From Opitutaceae bacterium TAV5 (GTDB taxonomy: Bacteria; Verrucomicrobiota; Verrucomicrobiia; Opitutales; Opitutaceae), in contig CP007053.1 in the NCBI GenBank assembly GCA_000242935.3, positions 5,069,001 to 5,133,000 of the forward strand: a stretch of 64,000 nt of DNA, written 5' to 3'. Position numbers and translations under genes: made by a program. Position 1 is the stretch's first letter. Each line of letters begins with the position of its first letter. Positions 37,435 to 47,077 of this stretch are shown here, in pieces. The notes beneath the pieces are model-generated. The model was not told where the DNA came from. It saw nothing but the letters and a program-made list of their open reading frames with translations, and did no database searches.

Positions 37435-39483
37435 CTATCTCGTCGTAAACGGCACGTAGGCGGCAATCTCTCCGGTCAGCGCCTTGGCCAGCAACCGGGC
37501 CTGCAGCTCCAGCGCGCGCCGGTAACTCACCTTGTAATCAAAAACCGGATGCGTGATCGTCGAACGCATGCGTTGTTCATACGCGTTGAAAAACTGCTTC
37601 CTGCCTGCCGGACTCAGGTTCACTGCGTCTCCGGCGCGCACGAAATCGGAGGGGCCGATCATGCGGGTGTTGATCAACGTCAACACGACCGAATCGGCGA
37701 CAATGGGACGAAACTCCTCCATGAGATCGAGCGCCAGCGCGGGGCGTCCGAATCGCGGCTGGTGATAAAAACCGACATATGGATCGAAACCGACCGCATG
37801 GGCGGCGCTGGTGCAATCCTTGGCCAGGATGCTGTAGGCGAGCGACAGCAACGCGTTGACTGCGTCGCGTGGCGGCCGGCGATTGCGGCGCGTGAAATCA
37901 AACCTGAAAAACTCCTGGCCGGGTGTGTCTCGCCGGCCATTACGGCGGCGTCCGCCTCCGGACGCAGCAGGCAGCGGGTCTCCGGCTGTGGAGGCAGGCC
38001 CGGTTCCGGAGAGGCTGCCGTCAGCGATGGCGTCGAGTATGTCATCTCCGGTGGTTTTGATCATGCCGGAAAAATCCTGGAAATACGCGAGGGCGGCGGC
38101 GCCTTCGATGCCGAGCAGTTCTTCAATGGTTTCGGCTGATGCGGCGGCGCTGATGGCGTGCTGGAGACGACCGAGAGTGGAGGCCGGGGGCATGGCATGG
38201 TTGCGCATGAGCAGGGTGCGCTGGTTGCGGATTTTCCCCTGCACGAAGAGGCGCGCGATACGCAGCGCGACACCGGGAGTATCTGCGACGCGGAACTGGG
38301 CGATGCGCGTGAAAACATTTTTCAGGCTGGGACCGCGCGTCCAGGCGCGAAGGGTGCCGGCGGCGGTGAAATAACTGACGGCGATGTCGCGTTCGGCGAG
38401 TTCGTTGAGCAACGCGGTAGAGATCGTCGCGGAACCGAAAATGGCGACATGACTGAGGTCTTTAATGCGGAATTCGTTTACCAGTTCGCCCTTTTCCCGG
38501 ATCTGGATGAGTTCGCTTTTCTTGCCGAGGCTGGTGCCGGGCGTGGTGATGTAGAGTTCGCGTTCGTCATCGCGCGCAGCGACGAGACGGCGGGCCGTGG
38601 CGGGATCGGCGGCAGGTAATGCCGACGGTCCGGCGCCGCTGTTTGCGGGTCGGGGCGGAGCAAAGTCGCGATCGAAGGGGAAGGCGTCCTGGATGGCGGG
38701 GGCGTCTTCGTCGTCAGGGTGGGCGGGGGCTTCGCGCAGGAGGCGCGTTTCATCGGGGAGGCAGATGGTGACGAGCGAGCAGCGGGGGCACTTGGGCGAA
38801 TCGGCGAGCGGCGGCGGGATGGGGCCGGTCATGCAGCGCCGGGCGGCGGCGATCTGCGCGTGTATCCAGTTTTCCAGCTCGGTGGTGACAAGAAGGGGCA
38901 CGCGCTGTTTGGTGGCACGGTAGTAGATGATGCCTTCGTCGCAGGCGTAGCCCTGGTCGCGCAGGATGAGGCACTGGAGGCCGAGTTGCATACGGTCGGC
39001 GTCCCAGATTTCGGGACCGGTTTCTCCCTCGCGCGGGGAGCCGATCTTGTAGTCCACGGGGGTGACGCGGAGCGGGGCGAGGAGGTCGCCGGGCGTGCCG
39101 TCGTCGGGGGCGGGCGGACGGACTTCGATGAGGTCCATCTTGGCGATGACGCCGAGGCGGTCGGACGCGAGGGAAACGGAGCGGGTGTGGATGACGTCGG
39201 GCGTCTCCTTTTCTTCCTTCGGCGAGTCGGCTGACGGGGCGTCGTCCGTTTCGGGTCCGGGGGTGGCGGGCGGGAGAGCGCCTTTGCCGGCATCGACACG
39301 TTTGTGAAGGGCGGCGCCGCGGCGGGTGTCGGCGTTGTGCTCGAAGACACTTTCGACGTATTCGTAATAAAAGAGACGCGGGCAATAGACGAACTCGTTG
39401 AGCATGCGCGCCTGGAGAGGTTCCTCTTGCGGAGTGTCTCCTCCGGACGGGCGGATGGAAGCATCGGAAGCGGGCGAGGGCAT
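37435..39483 (-). CDS. Cas4-Cas1 fusion protein
   Basis: A 682-residue fusion of the spacer-trimming nuclease and the integrase. The Cas4 part (about residues 25-250) has the first iron-sulphur Cys in FVYCPRLFYYEYVE (C34), the nuclease motifs KMDLIEV and PVDYK, MQLGLQCLILRDQGY, and the cluster CPRCSLVTIC (C232, C235, C241). A variable linker follows. The Cas1 part (about 305-682) has LYITTPGTSLGKKSE, the catalytic Glu region ELLGIEGAAALAYF (E460), the His in GFYHQPRFGRPALALDLMEEF (H574, acidic D586/E589) and a C-terminal helical domain. A Gly/Arg-rich insert sits near 490-535. Cas4-Cas1 fusions are typical of type I-G (formerly I-U). Cas2 lies 172 bp downstream. Confidence 0.96.
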   Translation of the reverse strand: MPSPASDASIRPSGGDTPQEEPLQARMLNEFVYCPRLFYYEYVESVFEHNADTRRGAALHKRVDAGKGALPPATPGPETDDAPSADSPKEEKETPDVIHTRSVSLASDRLGVIAKMDLIEVRPPAPDDGTPGDLLAPLRVTPVDYKIGSPREGETGPEIWDADRMQLGLQCLILRDQGYACDEGIIYYRATKQRVPLLVTTELENWIHAQIAAARRCMTGPIPPPLADSPKCPRCSLVTICLPDETRLLREAPAHPDDEDAPAIQDAFPFDRDFAPPRPANSGAGPSALPAADPATARRLVAARDDERELYITTPGTSLGKKSELIQIREKGELVNEFRIKDLSHVAIFGSATISTALLNELAERDIAVSYFTAAGTLRAWTRGPSLKNVFTRIAQFRVADTPGVALRIARLFVQGKIRNQRTLLMRNHAMPPASTLGRLQHAISAAASAETIEELLGIEGAAALAYFQDFSGMIKTTGDDILDAIADGSLSGTGPASTAGDPLPAASGGGRRRNGRRDTPGQEFFRFDFTRRNRRPPRDAVNALLSLAYSILAKDCTSAAHAVGFDPYVGFYHQPRFGRPALALDLMEEFRPIVADSVVLTLINTRMIGPSDFVRAGDAVNLSPAGRKQFFNAYEQRMRSTITHPVFDYKVSYRRALELQARLLAKALTGEIAAYVPFTTR

Positions 39484-39590
39484 GTAATGACTGTAAAACG
39501 ATTTTTTTCATGTTAGCTATGAAAAACAAACCGAAGAACAGAAAATAGTCCGGGCAGCGGTCAGCCTGCGGTCTTGCCGATTCGCGGGAT

Positions 39591-41372
39591 TTACAGATCG
39601 GAGACAAGCGCGATAAAGGTGCGTTTGGCCTTGTGTGTCGTGCGAAGGCGGTTCAGCAGCGCAGTCCATTCGGCGGATTGGCTGAGGCGGAGGTGGAGAT
39701 CCCGGATCTTTTTCAGCAAGGTGACGGCCGTCCGGTAGGCCTCCTTGCCCGTCCGGGAGATGTGCGACTCGGCTTCTCGCAGGTAGAGGGGGATGGCAGC
39801 GGCTGGATGGGTTTTGGCGCGGGCGGCGGCGAGTTCCAGCCAGAGGTCGGAGGGGAGGCGCTGGTCTTGCGCGGCGAGCCAGGCGGTTTCGACATCTTTT
39901 TCCCAAAGGTGGATACGGACAAGGGAGGCGGACAGGGCGGCGGTCCAGAAGGCGTGCGGGTGAACGTTTTTGCGCGGGGGTTCTTCGCGGGCGATTTTGG
40001 TGCGCAGGTAATCGAGGGCGCGTCCGCGCCAGGCCGGCCAGGCGGCGGCGCGTTTGGCGTGCCGTTTGAGGAGTTGGTAGTTTTCGAGGGTGGGGTGCGA
40101 TTCGAAGGGACGCCAGACGAGGGCGAGGGCGTCGTCATGGCGACGACGGCGGTGATACTCGTCGGCAAGGAAAGCGAGCAGGCGGGAATCGGTGTCGCGG
40201 GGAAAGGCCCGGAGCCCGCGTTCGGCCCAGTCGAGGGCATCGTCGGTGCGGCTGGCCTCGCGGTAAATTTCAGCGATTTGCAGATAGTCCCACGCGTACG
40301 AAAGATTTTTGGCCTTGATGGCGACCAGGGCATCGATGTCATCGCTGGCGCGGGCGAGGGATTCCATGATGCCTGTAATGCGGTAACGACTACCCTTGTA
40401 GCCTTCGTGGTCTCCGGGTTTGTGGGCGGGAAGTTTTGCCCAGGCGGCTTCGGCCAGGCGGCGATATGCGGCGTGGCCGGCGGCGCCGAGGACGTCGGCA
40501 TAGATTTCGGCGGCGTTGTGAAACACCCCCCATCCGTCGTGCGTTTCCCACGCGAACAGACGGGCGGCGAGAGCTTCGGGATCGGGGCGCGCAATGTTGC
40601 AGGCGGCGAGGTGGAGGTCCTGCAACTCGTCGAGAACGGAGCCGATTTCACCGTCAGAGTCATCGGCTTCGGCAAGGACGTTTTCGACGCGGGTGAGAGT
40701 GTGTTCGGCGAGATCCATGACGACGGCGGCCTGTGAGGGATCTTCGTCAAGAATCTCCTGTAAGGGGGCAACCGCCTCACGCACGTTTTCGGCGAAGCCG
40801 GAGGCTTCGTGGTAGTCGATGAACCCGCGGGTGCGGGTGGCGCGGTCGATGGCCTTGCGGTAGACGGAGAGGTCGATGCCTCTGGCCGTGGCGCGGGCGG
40901 CGAGGCGGACGAGCTTTTCACGCAGGCGAGTGTCGCGGACGGCGGTTTCCAGCAAAAAATCGGCGAGAACACCGGCGGGTTGCTGAAGCAGCCAGGGGCG
41001 GAGATCGTCGATCGTTACCAGCTCGACGCTTGCAGTGCTCCGGACGGCACGTTTTCCGGATGACTGGCGGGTGTCGTTTTTGCCTGCGTCGAGCCAGGCG
41101 AGGCACGTCGCCACCGTGTGTTTGCAGAATGCTCCGTCCAGCCCGAGCGGGCAGGAGCAACGGTGGACGAGATGGCCGTCCTCGGCCGAAAGCCTGACGG
41201 TATAATCGTGCGTTCCGCTGACGACGGCCGTTACGGTGTTCCCGTGCTGGACGAGGGACTGGACGAGACCGTTGGCAAAATAGTCTTCGCCCCGTTCATA
41301 AAAAACATCTCCGGCCAGATGCCGGACCTGGCGGAGTGAGAGACGGAGGGAAAGGTCGGATGCGGCGGCCAT
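39591..41372 (-). CDS. SWIM zinc-finger protein with TPR-like helical repeats
   Basis: 593 residues. The N-terminal 90 residues form a SWIM domain: the zinc motif is HRCSCPLGLDGAFCKHTVA (Cys-x-Cys...Cys-x-His, about residues 71-89). The rest is helical, with repeats of TPR type (YLQIAEIYREASRTDDALDWAERGL; LLAFLADEYHRRRRHDDALAL). SWIM proteins bind DNA or protein partners; this architecture is common in bacteria but poorly characterised. It lies 107 bp upstream of cas4-cas1 on the same strand, so co-transcription is possible. Whether it belongs to the CRISPR system is unknown. The start at 41372 (MAAASDLSL) is preferred; an upstream in-frame ATG would add 16 residues. Confidence 0.75.
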   Translation of the reverse strand: MAAASDLSLRLSLRQVRHLAGDVFYERGEDYFANGLVQSLVQHGNTVTAVVSGTHDYTVRLSAEDGHLVHRCSCPLGLDGAFCKHTVATCLAWLDAGKNDTRQSSGKRAVRSTASVELVTIDDLRPWLLQQPAGVLADFLLETAVRDTRLREKLVRLAARATARGIDLSVYRKAIDRATRTRGFIDYHEASGFAENVREAVAPLQEILDEDPSQAAVVMDLAEHTLTRVENVLAEADDSDGEIGSVLDELQDLHLAACNIARPDPEALAARLFAWETHDGWGVFHNAAEIYADVLGAAGHAAYRRLAEAAWAKLPAHKPGDHEGYKGSRYRITGIMESLARASDDIDALVAIKAKNLSYAWDYLQIAEIYREASRTDDALDWAERGLRAFPRDTDSRLLAFLADEYHRRRRHDDALALVWRPFESHPTLENYQLLKRHAKRAAAWPAWRGRALDYLRTKIAREEPPRKNVHPHAFWTAALSASLVRIHLWEKDVETAWLAAQDQRLPSDLWLELAAARAKTHPAAAIPLYLREAESHISRTGKEAYRTAVTLLKKIRDLHLRLSQSAEWTALLNRLRTTHKAKRTFIALVSDL

Positions 41373-41558
41373 GAGCGAAAAAGTGCAACGGACGGCACAA
41401 CGAGATGGGCGCTCCCGCAAGCGGGATTACTGCCGAAGCAAATCCTGACGCCCCGGACAAGGATCTCTGAACCGGATTTCGGACTGCGTGCTCGTCTGTT
41501 GCGAGGGAGGACCTTGGCGATTTCCCGGCGGACGGCAACGATGAAGACCAACCGTGCG

Positions 41559-41792
41559 TCAGGTGCCGGTCTTCTTCTTGCGGGCGGCTCGTTTTTGTTG
41601 CAGCCACTCCTGAAATTCTGGGTCCTTTCGTCCGACGGCATACTCCTCCTCGTGAAACCGCCGGACGTCCGCGGTGATGAGCTGGCGGATATAATCGCTC
41701 AGATGCTTGATGCCACGTGCTTCCATAATCGCTTCCACGTCGGCCAGCAAGGGCTCGGGGAGGCGTGCATTGATCTGTGGACGGAGAGACAT
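41559..41792 (-). CDS. Small ribbon-helix-helix-like protein
   Basis: 77 residues: MSLRPQINARLPEPLLADVE opens a likely ribbon-helix-helix fold (strand RPQINARLPEPLL, helices ADVEAIMEARGI and HLSDYIRQLITADVRRF). A charged C-terminal tail ends QQKRAARKKKTGT. Such proteins are often antitoxins or regulators. No toxin gene is adjacent, and the plus-strand prepilin gene starts 110 bp to the right. It might regulate that divergent gene, which is inference. A start 39 nt upstream is possible. Confidence 0.6.
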   Translation of the reverse strand: MSLRPQINARLPEPLLADVEAIMEARGIKHLSDYIRQLITADVRRFHEEEYAVGRKDPEFQEWLQQKRAARKKKTGT

Positions 41793-41901
41793 CGTGCCCG
41801 CTGACGATAGGCACGCCAGGTGGCGCGACATGATCAAAATGTCGACTTGGAGAAGATTTGTCTTGAATTGTCGCACATTGGAAGACATAAGTCGATCCCT
41901 G

Positions 41902-42591
41902 ATGAACCAATCCCCTCGTTGTTCCTCTGCTTTCACCCTCGTCGAGCTTCTGACCGTCATCGCGATCATCGGCATTCTGGCCGGCATTCTCATCCCGACA
42001 GTCGGCAAGGTTCGCGAATCGGCGCGGGCGGCCCGATGCGGTTCCAACCAGCGTCAGATAGCCGTCGCGATCCTTCTCGCAGCCCAGGAGCAACGGGATG
42101 TGTTTCCGCCTGCCCTGAACGAAACGAACACATCCTGGGCATCCACCTTGCAGCCGTATTTCGGGAACAAGGAATCGCATCTGCTGGTGTGCCCGTCGCG
42201 CTCGTTCGATCCGCCGGCGGCCTCCGAATACTGGCGCTCCAGTTATTCGCTCAACCCGATCATCATGGTCGATCTCGCCAACGAAACGCCACGCCGTGTC
42301 CTGGTGTCCGCCGTCCAGCGTCCTACGGAAGTCATTCTCGTGGCGGACGGAGGCCAGCAGGCGCATGGCGGCGCGCACGCCCGCTTTTGGCAGGTCGATA
42401 CCACGGGGACCAAAACGGCGCCTGTCGAATCGGCTGATAACGTGATCAATGACGGGCCGGATACCGATGATGGCACGGCCTGCTTCCGTTTCCGGCACGG
42501 CGGGCGCGTCAACGTCGCCTTTGCCGACGGTCATGTCAGGGCCTTCGCCAAGGGCACGATCCGCCAACGGAATCTCCATATTTCGTATTGA
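41902..42591 (+). CDS. Prepilin-type N-methylation protein (pseudopilin-like)
   Basis: 229 residues. The prepilin helix is FTLVELLTVIAIIGILAGIL (residues about 11-30) with Glu+5, and the C-terminus has the phylum-typical RHGGRVNVAFADGHVRAF motif. Like the protein at 8511, it is followed by a PEP-CTERM gene (69 bp away). The longer open frame upstream is not supported because the prepilin leader must be short. Confidence 0.85.
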   Translation: MNQSPRCSSAFTLVELLTVIAIIGILAGILIPTVGKVRESARAARCGSNQRQIAVAILLAAQEQRDVFPPALNETNTSWASTLQPYFGNKESHLLVCPSRSFDPPAASEYWRSSYSLNPIIMVDLANETPRRVLVSAVQRPTEVILVADGGQQAHGGAHARFWQVDTTGTKTAPVESADNVINDGPDTDDGTACFRFRHGGRVNVAFADGHVRAFAKGTIRQRNLHISY

Positions 42592-42660
42592 TATAAAAAC
42601 TACGGAGAATCCGTTTTTCCGAGCACGACCGTTCTTGTCTCTTTCACTCCAACCCAACCC

Positions 42661-43590
42661 ATGAATACCACAACCTCCGCATCGCGAATCCTTCGCATGT
42701 TTGCACTCCCGGTCCTGACCGCGGGCATTTGTCTCACGGACACGGCCCGCGCAGCCGTCATCCTCGAAGAAACCTTCCCCGTCAACCAGCGTCTGGCGCA
42801 GGACTGGCCCGCCACCTCGACCTGGTATGCAACGGGTATCGGAAGCTCGACCACGGCAGTGAACGACGACATTTCCGGTTCGCTGAAACTCTCGATCAAC
42901 AATACATGGAATGCGCTCACGTATTTCACGGAGGCGGACAAACCGGTCTCCCTTGGCGTGGGCGATTCTCTGAAACTTACCCTGAACTTCGAGGTGCAGA
43001 CCAAGGCCACGCCGGGCGACAACACCCTGCGGATCGCGCTGCTGAATTCGGGTGGCAACCGCATCACCGGCGACCTGGGGACATCCTCCTCGGCGACGTT
43101 TCAGAACTACACGGGTTATTACGTGAACGTCCGTCCCACGCTGCCGACGGACACTTCGGCGACCTTTGGGCTGGCGAAGCGAAACAAGCCCGGCGGGAGT
43201 AACTTTCTTTTGTCCGAAGCCTACAATTCCATTGCACCCTCCAGCGGTTCAGGCGCGCCTGCCTCGGCGGAAAATTCGCTGGCTTCCGGCATCAACTACA
43301 CCTTCGAAGTCGTCTATACCCGCACTTCGGAAAACACGCTCAACGTCTCAGTGGTGATGAGCGGCGCGGGGCTGGACAACTACACCTACGCATTCAACGA
43401 CATATCCTCCCCGTTCACGGCTTTCGACACGTTCGCCATCGGCTCGACCAACGGCACGACGCTCGACAGCGTGACGCTCCACAGCCTGAGTATCACATTG
43501 ACTTCGATCCCCGAACCGGGCGCGACGGGCGCCGTCCTGGGTGGTGGCGGGCTGGTTGCCTTCCTGCTCATTCGTCGTCGCCGTTCCTGA
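42661..43590 (+). CDS. PEP-CTERM sorting domain protein
   Basis: 309 residues: signal peptide (FALPVLTAGICLTDTARA), a jelly-roll-like domain (VILEETFPVNQRLAQDWPAT, LGVGDSLKLTLNFEVQ, SGINYTFEVVYTRTSENTLN, and so on) and a tail IPEPGATGAVLGGGGLVAFL ending LIRRRRS. The PEP core here is PEPGA instead of PEPS/PEPA-T, a slight variant. It lies between the prepilin gene and a glycosidase and is probably co-expressed with them. Confidence 0.83.
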   Translation: MNTTTSASRILRMFALPVLTAGICLTDTARAAVILEETFPVNQRLAQDWPATSTWYATGIGSSTTAVNDDISGSLKLSINNTWNALTYFTEADKPVSLGVGDSLKLTLNFEVQTKATPGDNTLRIALLNSGGNRITGDLGTSSSATFQNYTGYYVNVRPTLPTDTSATFGLAKRNKPGGSNFLLSEAYNSIAPSSGSGAPASAENSLASGINYTFEVVYTRTSENTLNVSVVMSGAGLDNYTYAFNDISSPFTAFDTFAIGSTNGTTLDSVTLHSLSITLTSIPEPGATGAVLGGGGLVAFLLIRRRRS

Positions 43591-43628
43591 ACATATCCCC
43601 CGGACTCGTCCCGGTTTACTCTCTCCTC

Positions 43629-46600
43629 ATGCGCTTCACCCGTTCTGTTTCCCGCCTGTTTCGCCATCTCCATCTCCTTGCACTCGTTGCCGCCACGCTG
43701 GCGGCGGCGACCGGGCAGCCGCCCGACGTGTCGAATCTCTCACTACGCGCGACCGGCGCTTTCCGGTTCGACGACCTCGACTTCGTGCTGGTGCATTTTA
43801 CCCCGGAATGGTCGCAGACCGCACAGGGACGCGCTCGCGCGGAATCCGGTTATCCGCGCCGGGAGGGAACCACATGGGAAACGCGCGGCACGCTCTCCAT
43901 CCGTGGAAGCGCCGCGCCGCTTTCCTTTCGTCAGCGGGTGACGCCGCTCGACAGCCAATCCTTCCGCGCCGATTACCTCGCCACACATCCCGAAGGCGCG
44001 CCGACGCAGGAGCTGGCCTTGCAGGTGACGCTTCCACTGGAGCTGGTGGCCGGGAAAACCGTGGTGCTTGACGGCACGCCTCATGTCCTGCCGCCGGAGT
44101 TCGGAGGCCGGACAGTGCTTCTCGAACCAGCGGCGAGGGCGCGCACATTGAGCCTGCCCTCGGCGACGGGCACGATCGAGATCAGCGGCGTCTTCGGTCT
44201 GCTCGTGCAGGACCAGCGTGAGTGGAAGCAGGAAGCCTATACCGTGCGCATCCGGTTTCCGCTGCCGGAAAAACGGCTCCGGCAGGCCGGGCTGGAAGTC
44301 AGTCTGCGCCACGCTCCCTGGCGCAGCACGCCCGTCTCGCTGCAGGCACAGGCCAATCGCGGTTTCCACGACGAGGTTCCGGGTGACAGCCAAGGAGGCT
44401 GGACAGATCAGGGACCGGCCAACGATCTGGCGGGAATGACGCCGGGAAAACTGAACGCCGCCGGAGTGACGTTCGACATCATCGACCCGGCTGCCAATGA
44501 CGGGCGCGCCGCGCTGGTGCTGGGCCGGCCGGGTCGGGACGGCGTGCCGCAGGCAGCGACGATTCCCGTGTCGGGCAGACCGGTCTGGCGCAATCTTTAC
44601 CTGTTGCACGCCGGAGCCTGGCTGCCGGCGGATGGCCAGCCTGTGGGCGCCCTGCGCATCCGCTATGCCGACGGCTCCGAAAGCGCGCACGAGGTGCGGG
44701 CGAATCGCGATGCAGGCAACTGGTGGTCGCCCGTCACCCTGGCCAACGGGGCCGTGGGCTGGACAGGCGAAAACGCCAGTTGTCCGGTGGTGGGCCTGTA
44801 TGTTTCCCGTTTCCCGCTGGAGGAAAAACCGGTGACCGGGGTGGCGCTGGAAGGCGCGGGCACGTCGTTGTGGATGATCGCGGGGATGAGCGGTTCGCCC
44901 GACGATCTCGTGCCGTTCCGACCGGCGGTGCCGCTGGTGATCACGCCGGGGGAGGAGTGGGCGGCATGGGAACACTCGGTGGAGATAGAGCCGGGCGGTG
45001 TATTCGACTTTTCATTTCTCGCCGACGCGCCCGCGGGCAAACACGGTCCGCTCGTCGCCACGCCTCCCGGTCATTTCGAATTTGCCGGCAGGCCGGGCGA
45101 GCGCGTGCGCCTGTGGGGCGTAAACCTGTGTTTCTCGGCCAACTACCTGGAACCCGATGAAGCCGAACGGCTGGCGGCGCGCCTCGCGGCCTCGGGTTAC
45201 AACACGGTGCGTTTCCACCACTACGACCGCGATCTGGTGGCGAAGGGGAAACGTTCGCATGATTTCGAACCGGCGCAGCTCGAAAGACTCGATGTCCTCT
45301 TCGCCGCCATGAAGCGCCACGGCCTTTATGTGAACATCGACCTGTTTACACTGCGCGGCTTCGGCGCGGACGAGGTGGCGGCGATGGGTATCGATCCGGC
45401 AGACGATATCCGGAATCAGTTCAAGGCATTGGTGCCAATATCGGAAGAGGCGTTCACGATCTGGAAAAGGTTCGCCGAACGTTTGCTCTCGCACAGGAAT
45501 CCGCACACCGGCCTGACCTGGGCGGAAGACCCGGCGCTGATCGGCATATGCCCTGTGAACGAGGATACGCTGGCGGCTTGGGTCGATCGTGTGCCGACGA
45601 TCAGGCAACGCTACGAGGAAGCGTTCTCCGCATGGTGGAAGAACGCCTCCAGCCGCGAAAAAACCGGCGGTGACCGCGAGACCGGCTTCAACCTGTTCCT
45701 GCACGAGCGACAGATCGCGTCCGACGCGCGTATGCACGCCTTTCTTCGGTCGCTGGGGGTGACGGCGCTGCTCACGGGCGCGAATTTTCACAACACGCAG
45801 GCGCTCGCCTTTGTCCGGGAGCATTACGACTACGTGGACAATCACCAGTATTGGGATCACCCGCAGTTTCCGGAGAAACGGTGGGCGCTGCCGTTCGGTT
45901 TCTCGCAAGGCAGCGCGGTGCGCGCCGCCGCACAGACTCCGCGCGGACTGATGCCGGCCCGCCTCTGGGGGAAACCCTATGTCGTATCGGAGTTCAACTA
46001 CGTCCGGCCCAACCGCTACCGAGCCGAAGGCGGCGTGCTTATGCCGGCCTATGCGAGCCTTCAGGACTGGGACGGGATTTATAATTTCGAATACGCATCG
46101 AGCCGCGCCTCCGCGGTAGCCGGCGGAGTGACGGGCACGTTTGCCATCGCCGACGATCCGGTGGGGCTGCTTGCGGATCGGGTCGGGGCGCTCCTTTTTC
46201 GCCGCGGTGATATCGCGCCGGCGAAGCATGCCATCGGCTATGCGGTGCAGGCGCCCGGTGCATTCGGTGCGAGGGAACGCGATTTCCCCGCGATATTTTC
46301 CCGGCTCGGGCTGGTCGCCCGCATCGGTTCGGGGACCGGAACGCCGGACGATGAACTGGCCAACCACGGACTGGATGCGGTCGTGACCGCTCCGGATACA
46401 GTGTCTCCGGAAACCGCCGGGGGGCGCATCTATCGGGCGGACGAGGCGCTGGCCCGGCGACTGGAGACCGCGGGCGTGTTGCCGCCGGGATCAATCGACG
46501 GGACCGGGACGCGGTTTGTGAGCGACACCGGCCAGATCGAACTGCGCCCGAAGGAAGGGGCGATGAAAGTCGTGACGGAGCGCAGCGAACTGGTCGCCCT

Positions 46601-47003
46601 TCCCGCCGGTCAGGAGATCGAAGGCGCACGAGTGACGGTGAAAAACGGAAAAACCTTCGGAACGGTATCGGTGGTCTCGATTGACGGGAAACCGCTGGCG
46701 GAAAGCGGCCGGTTGCTGGTCATGCACCTGACGGACGCGTTGCCGACGGGTATGCGTTTCGCCCATCAGGACCGGCGGTTACTGGAAGCGCGGGGACGGG
46801 CGCCGCATCTTGTGGAGGCGGGTGACGTGGAAATCGGACTTCGGCTCGATGCCTCCAGGGCGTGGCGTGGTTGGGTGGTAGATGCGACCGGCAAACGCCA
46901 GCGCGAGACGACGCTGGTTCGTCAGGGTGACGCATGGGTGCTGTCGGCACGGACGGTGACGGATAAAGGGACCCACTTTGCCTACGAGATCACGACGGAG
47001 TAA
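43629..47003 (+). CDS. Large exported glycoside hydrolase, GH5/clan A-like
   Basis: 1124 residues with an N-terminal signal (LFRHLHLLALVAATLAAATG). Residues about 20-480 are beta-sandwich modules. The catalytic TIM barrel begins near 490: RLWGVNLCFSANYLEPDEAE, GYNTVRFHHYDRDL, GLYVNIDLFTLRGFG. The acid/base Glu is in IGICPVNEDTL (about 640) and the nucleophile Glu probably in YVVSEFNYVRPNRY (about 787). C-terminal beta modules follow. The fold suits cellulase-, mannanase- or related beta-glycan cleavage; the substrate cannot be named. With the prepilin and PEP-CTERM genes it forms a plus-strand cassette set between cas4-cas1 and cas3. Confidence 0.8.
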   Translation: MRFTRSVSRLFRHLHLLALVAATLAAATGQPPDVSNLSLRATGAFRFDDLDFVLVHFTPEWSQTAQGRARAESGYPRREGTTWETRGTLSIRGSAAPLSFRQRVTPLDSQSFRADYLATHPEGAPTQELALQVTLPLELVAGKTVVLDGTPHVLPPEFGGRTVLLEPAARARTLSLPSATGTIEISGVFGLLVQDQREWKQEAYTVRIRFPLPEKRLRQAGLEVSLRHAPWRSTPVSLQAQANRGFHDEVPGDSQGGWTDQGPANDLAGMTPGKLNAAGVTFDIIDPAANDGRAALVLGRPGRDGVPQAATIPVSGRPVWRNLYLLHAGAWLPADGQPVGALRIRYADGSESAHEVRANRDAGNWWSPVTLANGAVGWTGENASCPVVGLYVSRFPLEEKPVTGVALEGAGTSLWMIAGMSGSPDDLVPFRPAVPLVITPGEEWAAWEHSVEIEPGGVFDFSFLADAPAGKHGPLVATPPGHFEFAGRPGERVRLWGVNLCFSANYLEPDEAERLAARLAASGYNTVRFHHYDRDLVAKGKRSHDFEPAQLERLDVLFAAMKRHGLYVNIDLFTLRGFGADEVAAMGIDPADDIRNQFKALVPISEEAFTIWKRFAERLLSHRNPHTGLTWAEDPALIGICPVNEDTLAAWVDRVPTIRQRYEEAFSAWWKNASSREKTGGDRETGFNLFLHERQIASDARMHAFLRSLGVTALLTGANFHNTQALAFVREHYDYVDNHQYWDHPQFPEKRWALPFGFSQGSAVRAAAQTPRGLMPARLWGKPYVVSEFNYVRPNRYRAEGGVLMPAYASLQDWDGIYNFEYASSRASAVAGGVTGTFAIADDPVGLLADRVGALLFRRGDIAPAKHAIGYAVQAPGAFGARERDFPAIFSRLGLVARIGSGTGTPDDELANHGLDAVVTAPDTVSPETAGGRIYRADEALARRLETAGVLPPGSIDGTGTRFVSDTGQIELRPKEGAMKVVTERSELVALPAGQEIEGARVTVKNGKTFGTVSVVSIDGKPLAESGRLLVMHLTDALPTGMRFAHQDRRLLEARGRAPHLVEAGDVEIGLRLDASRAWRGWVVDATGKRQRETTLVRQGDAWVLSARTVTDKGTHFAYEITTE

Positions 47004-47077
47004 GACAGAGGGATGTGATGGCGCGTAGTACAGGGTGGCGGTGAGTTGCAGGAGACGCAGGCAATCGCGATCGATGA

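Noticed and set aside
41559-41792. Toxin-antitoxin pair
   Set aside because: The ribbon-helix-helix protein could be an antitoxin, but no toxin-like gene adjoins it.
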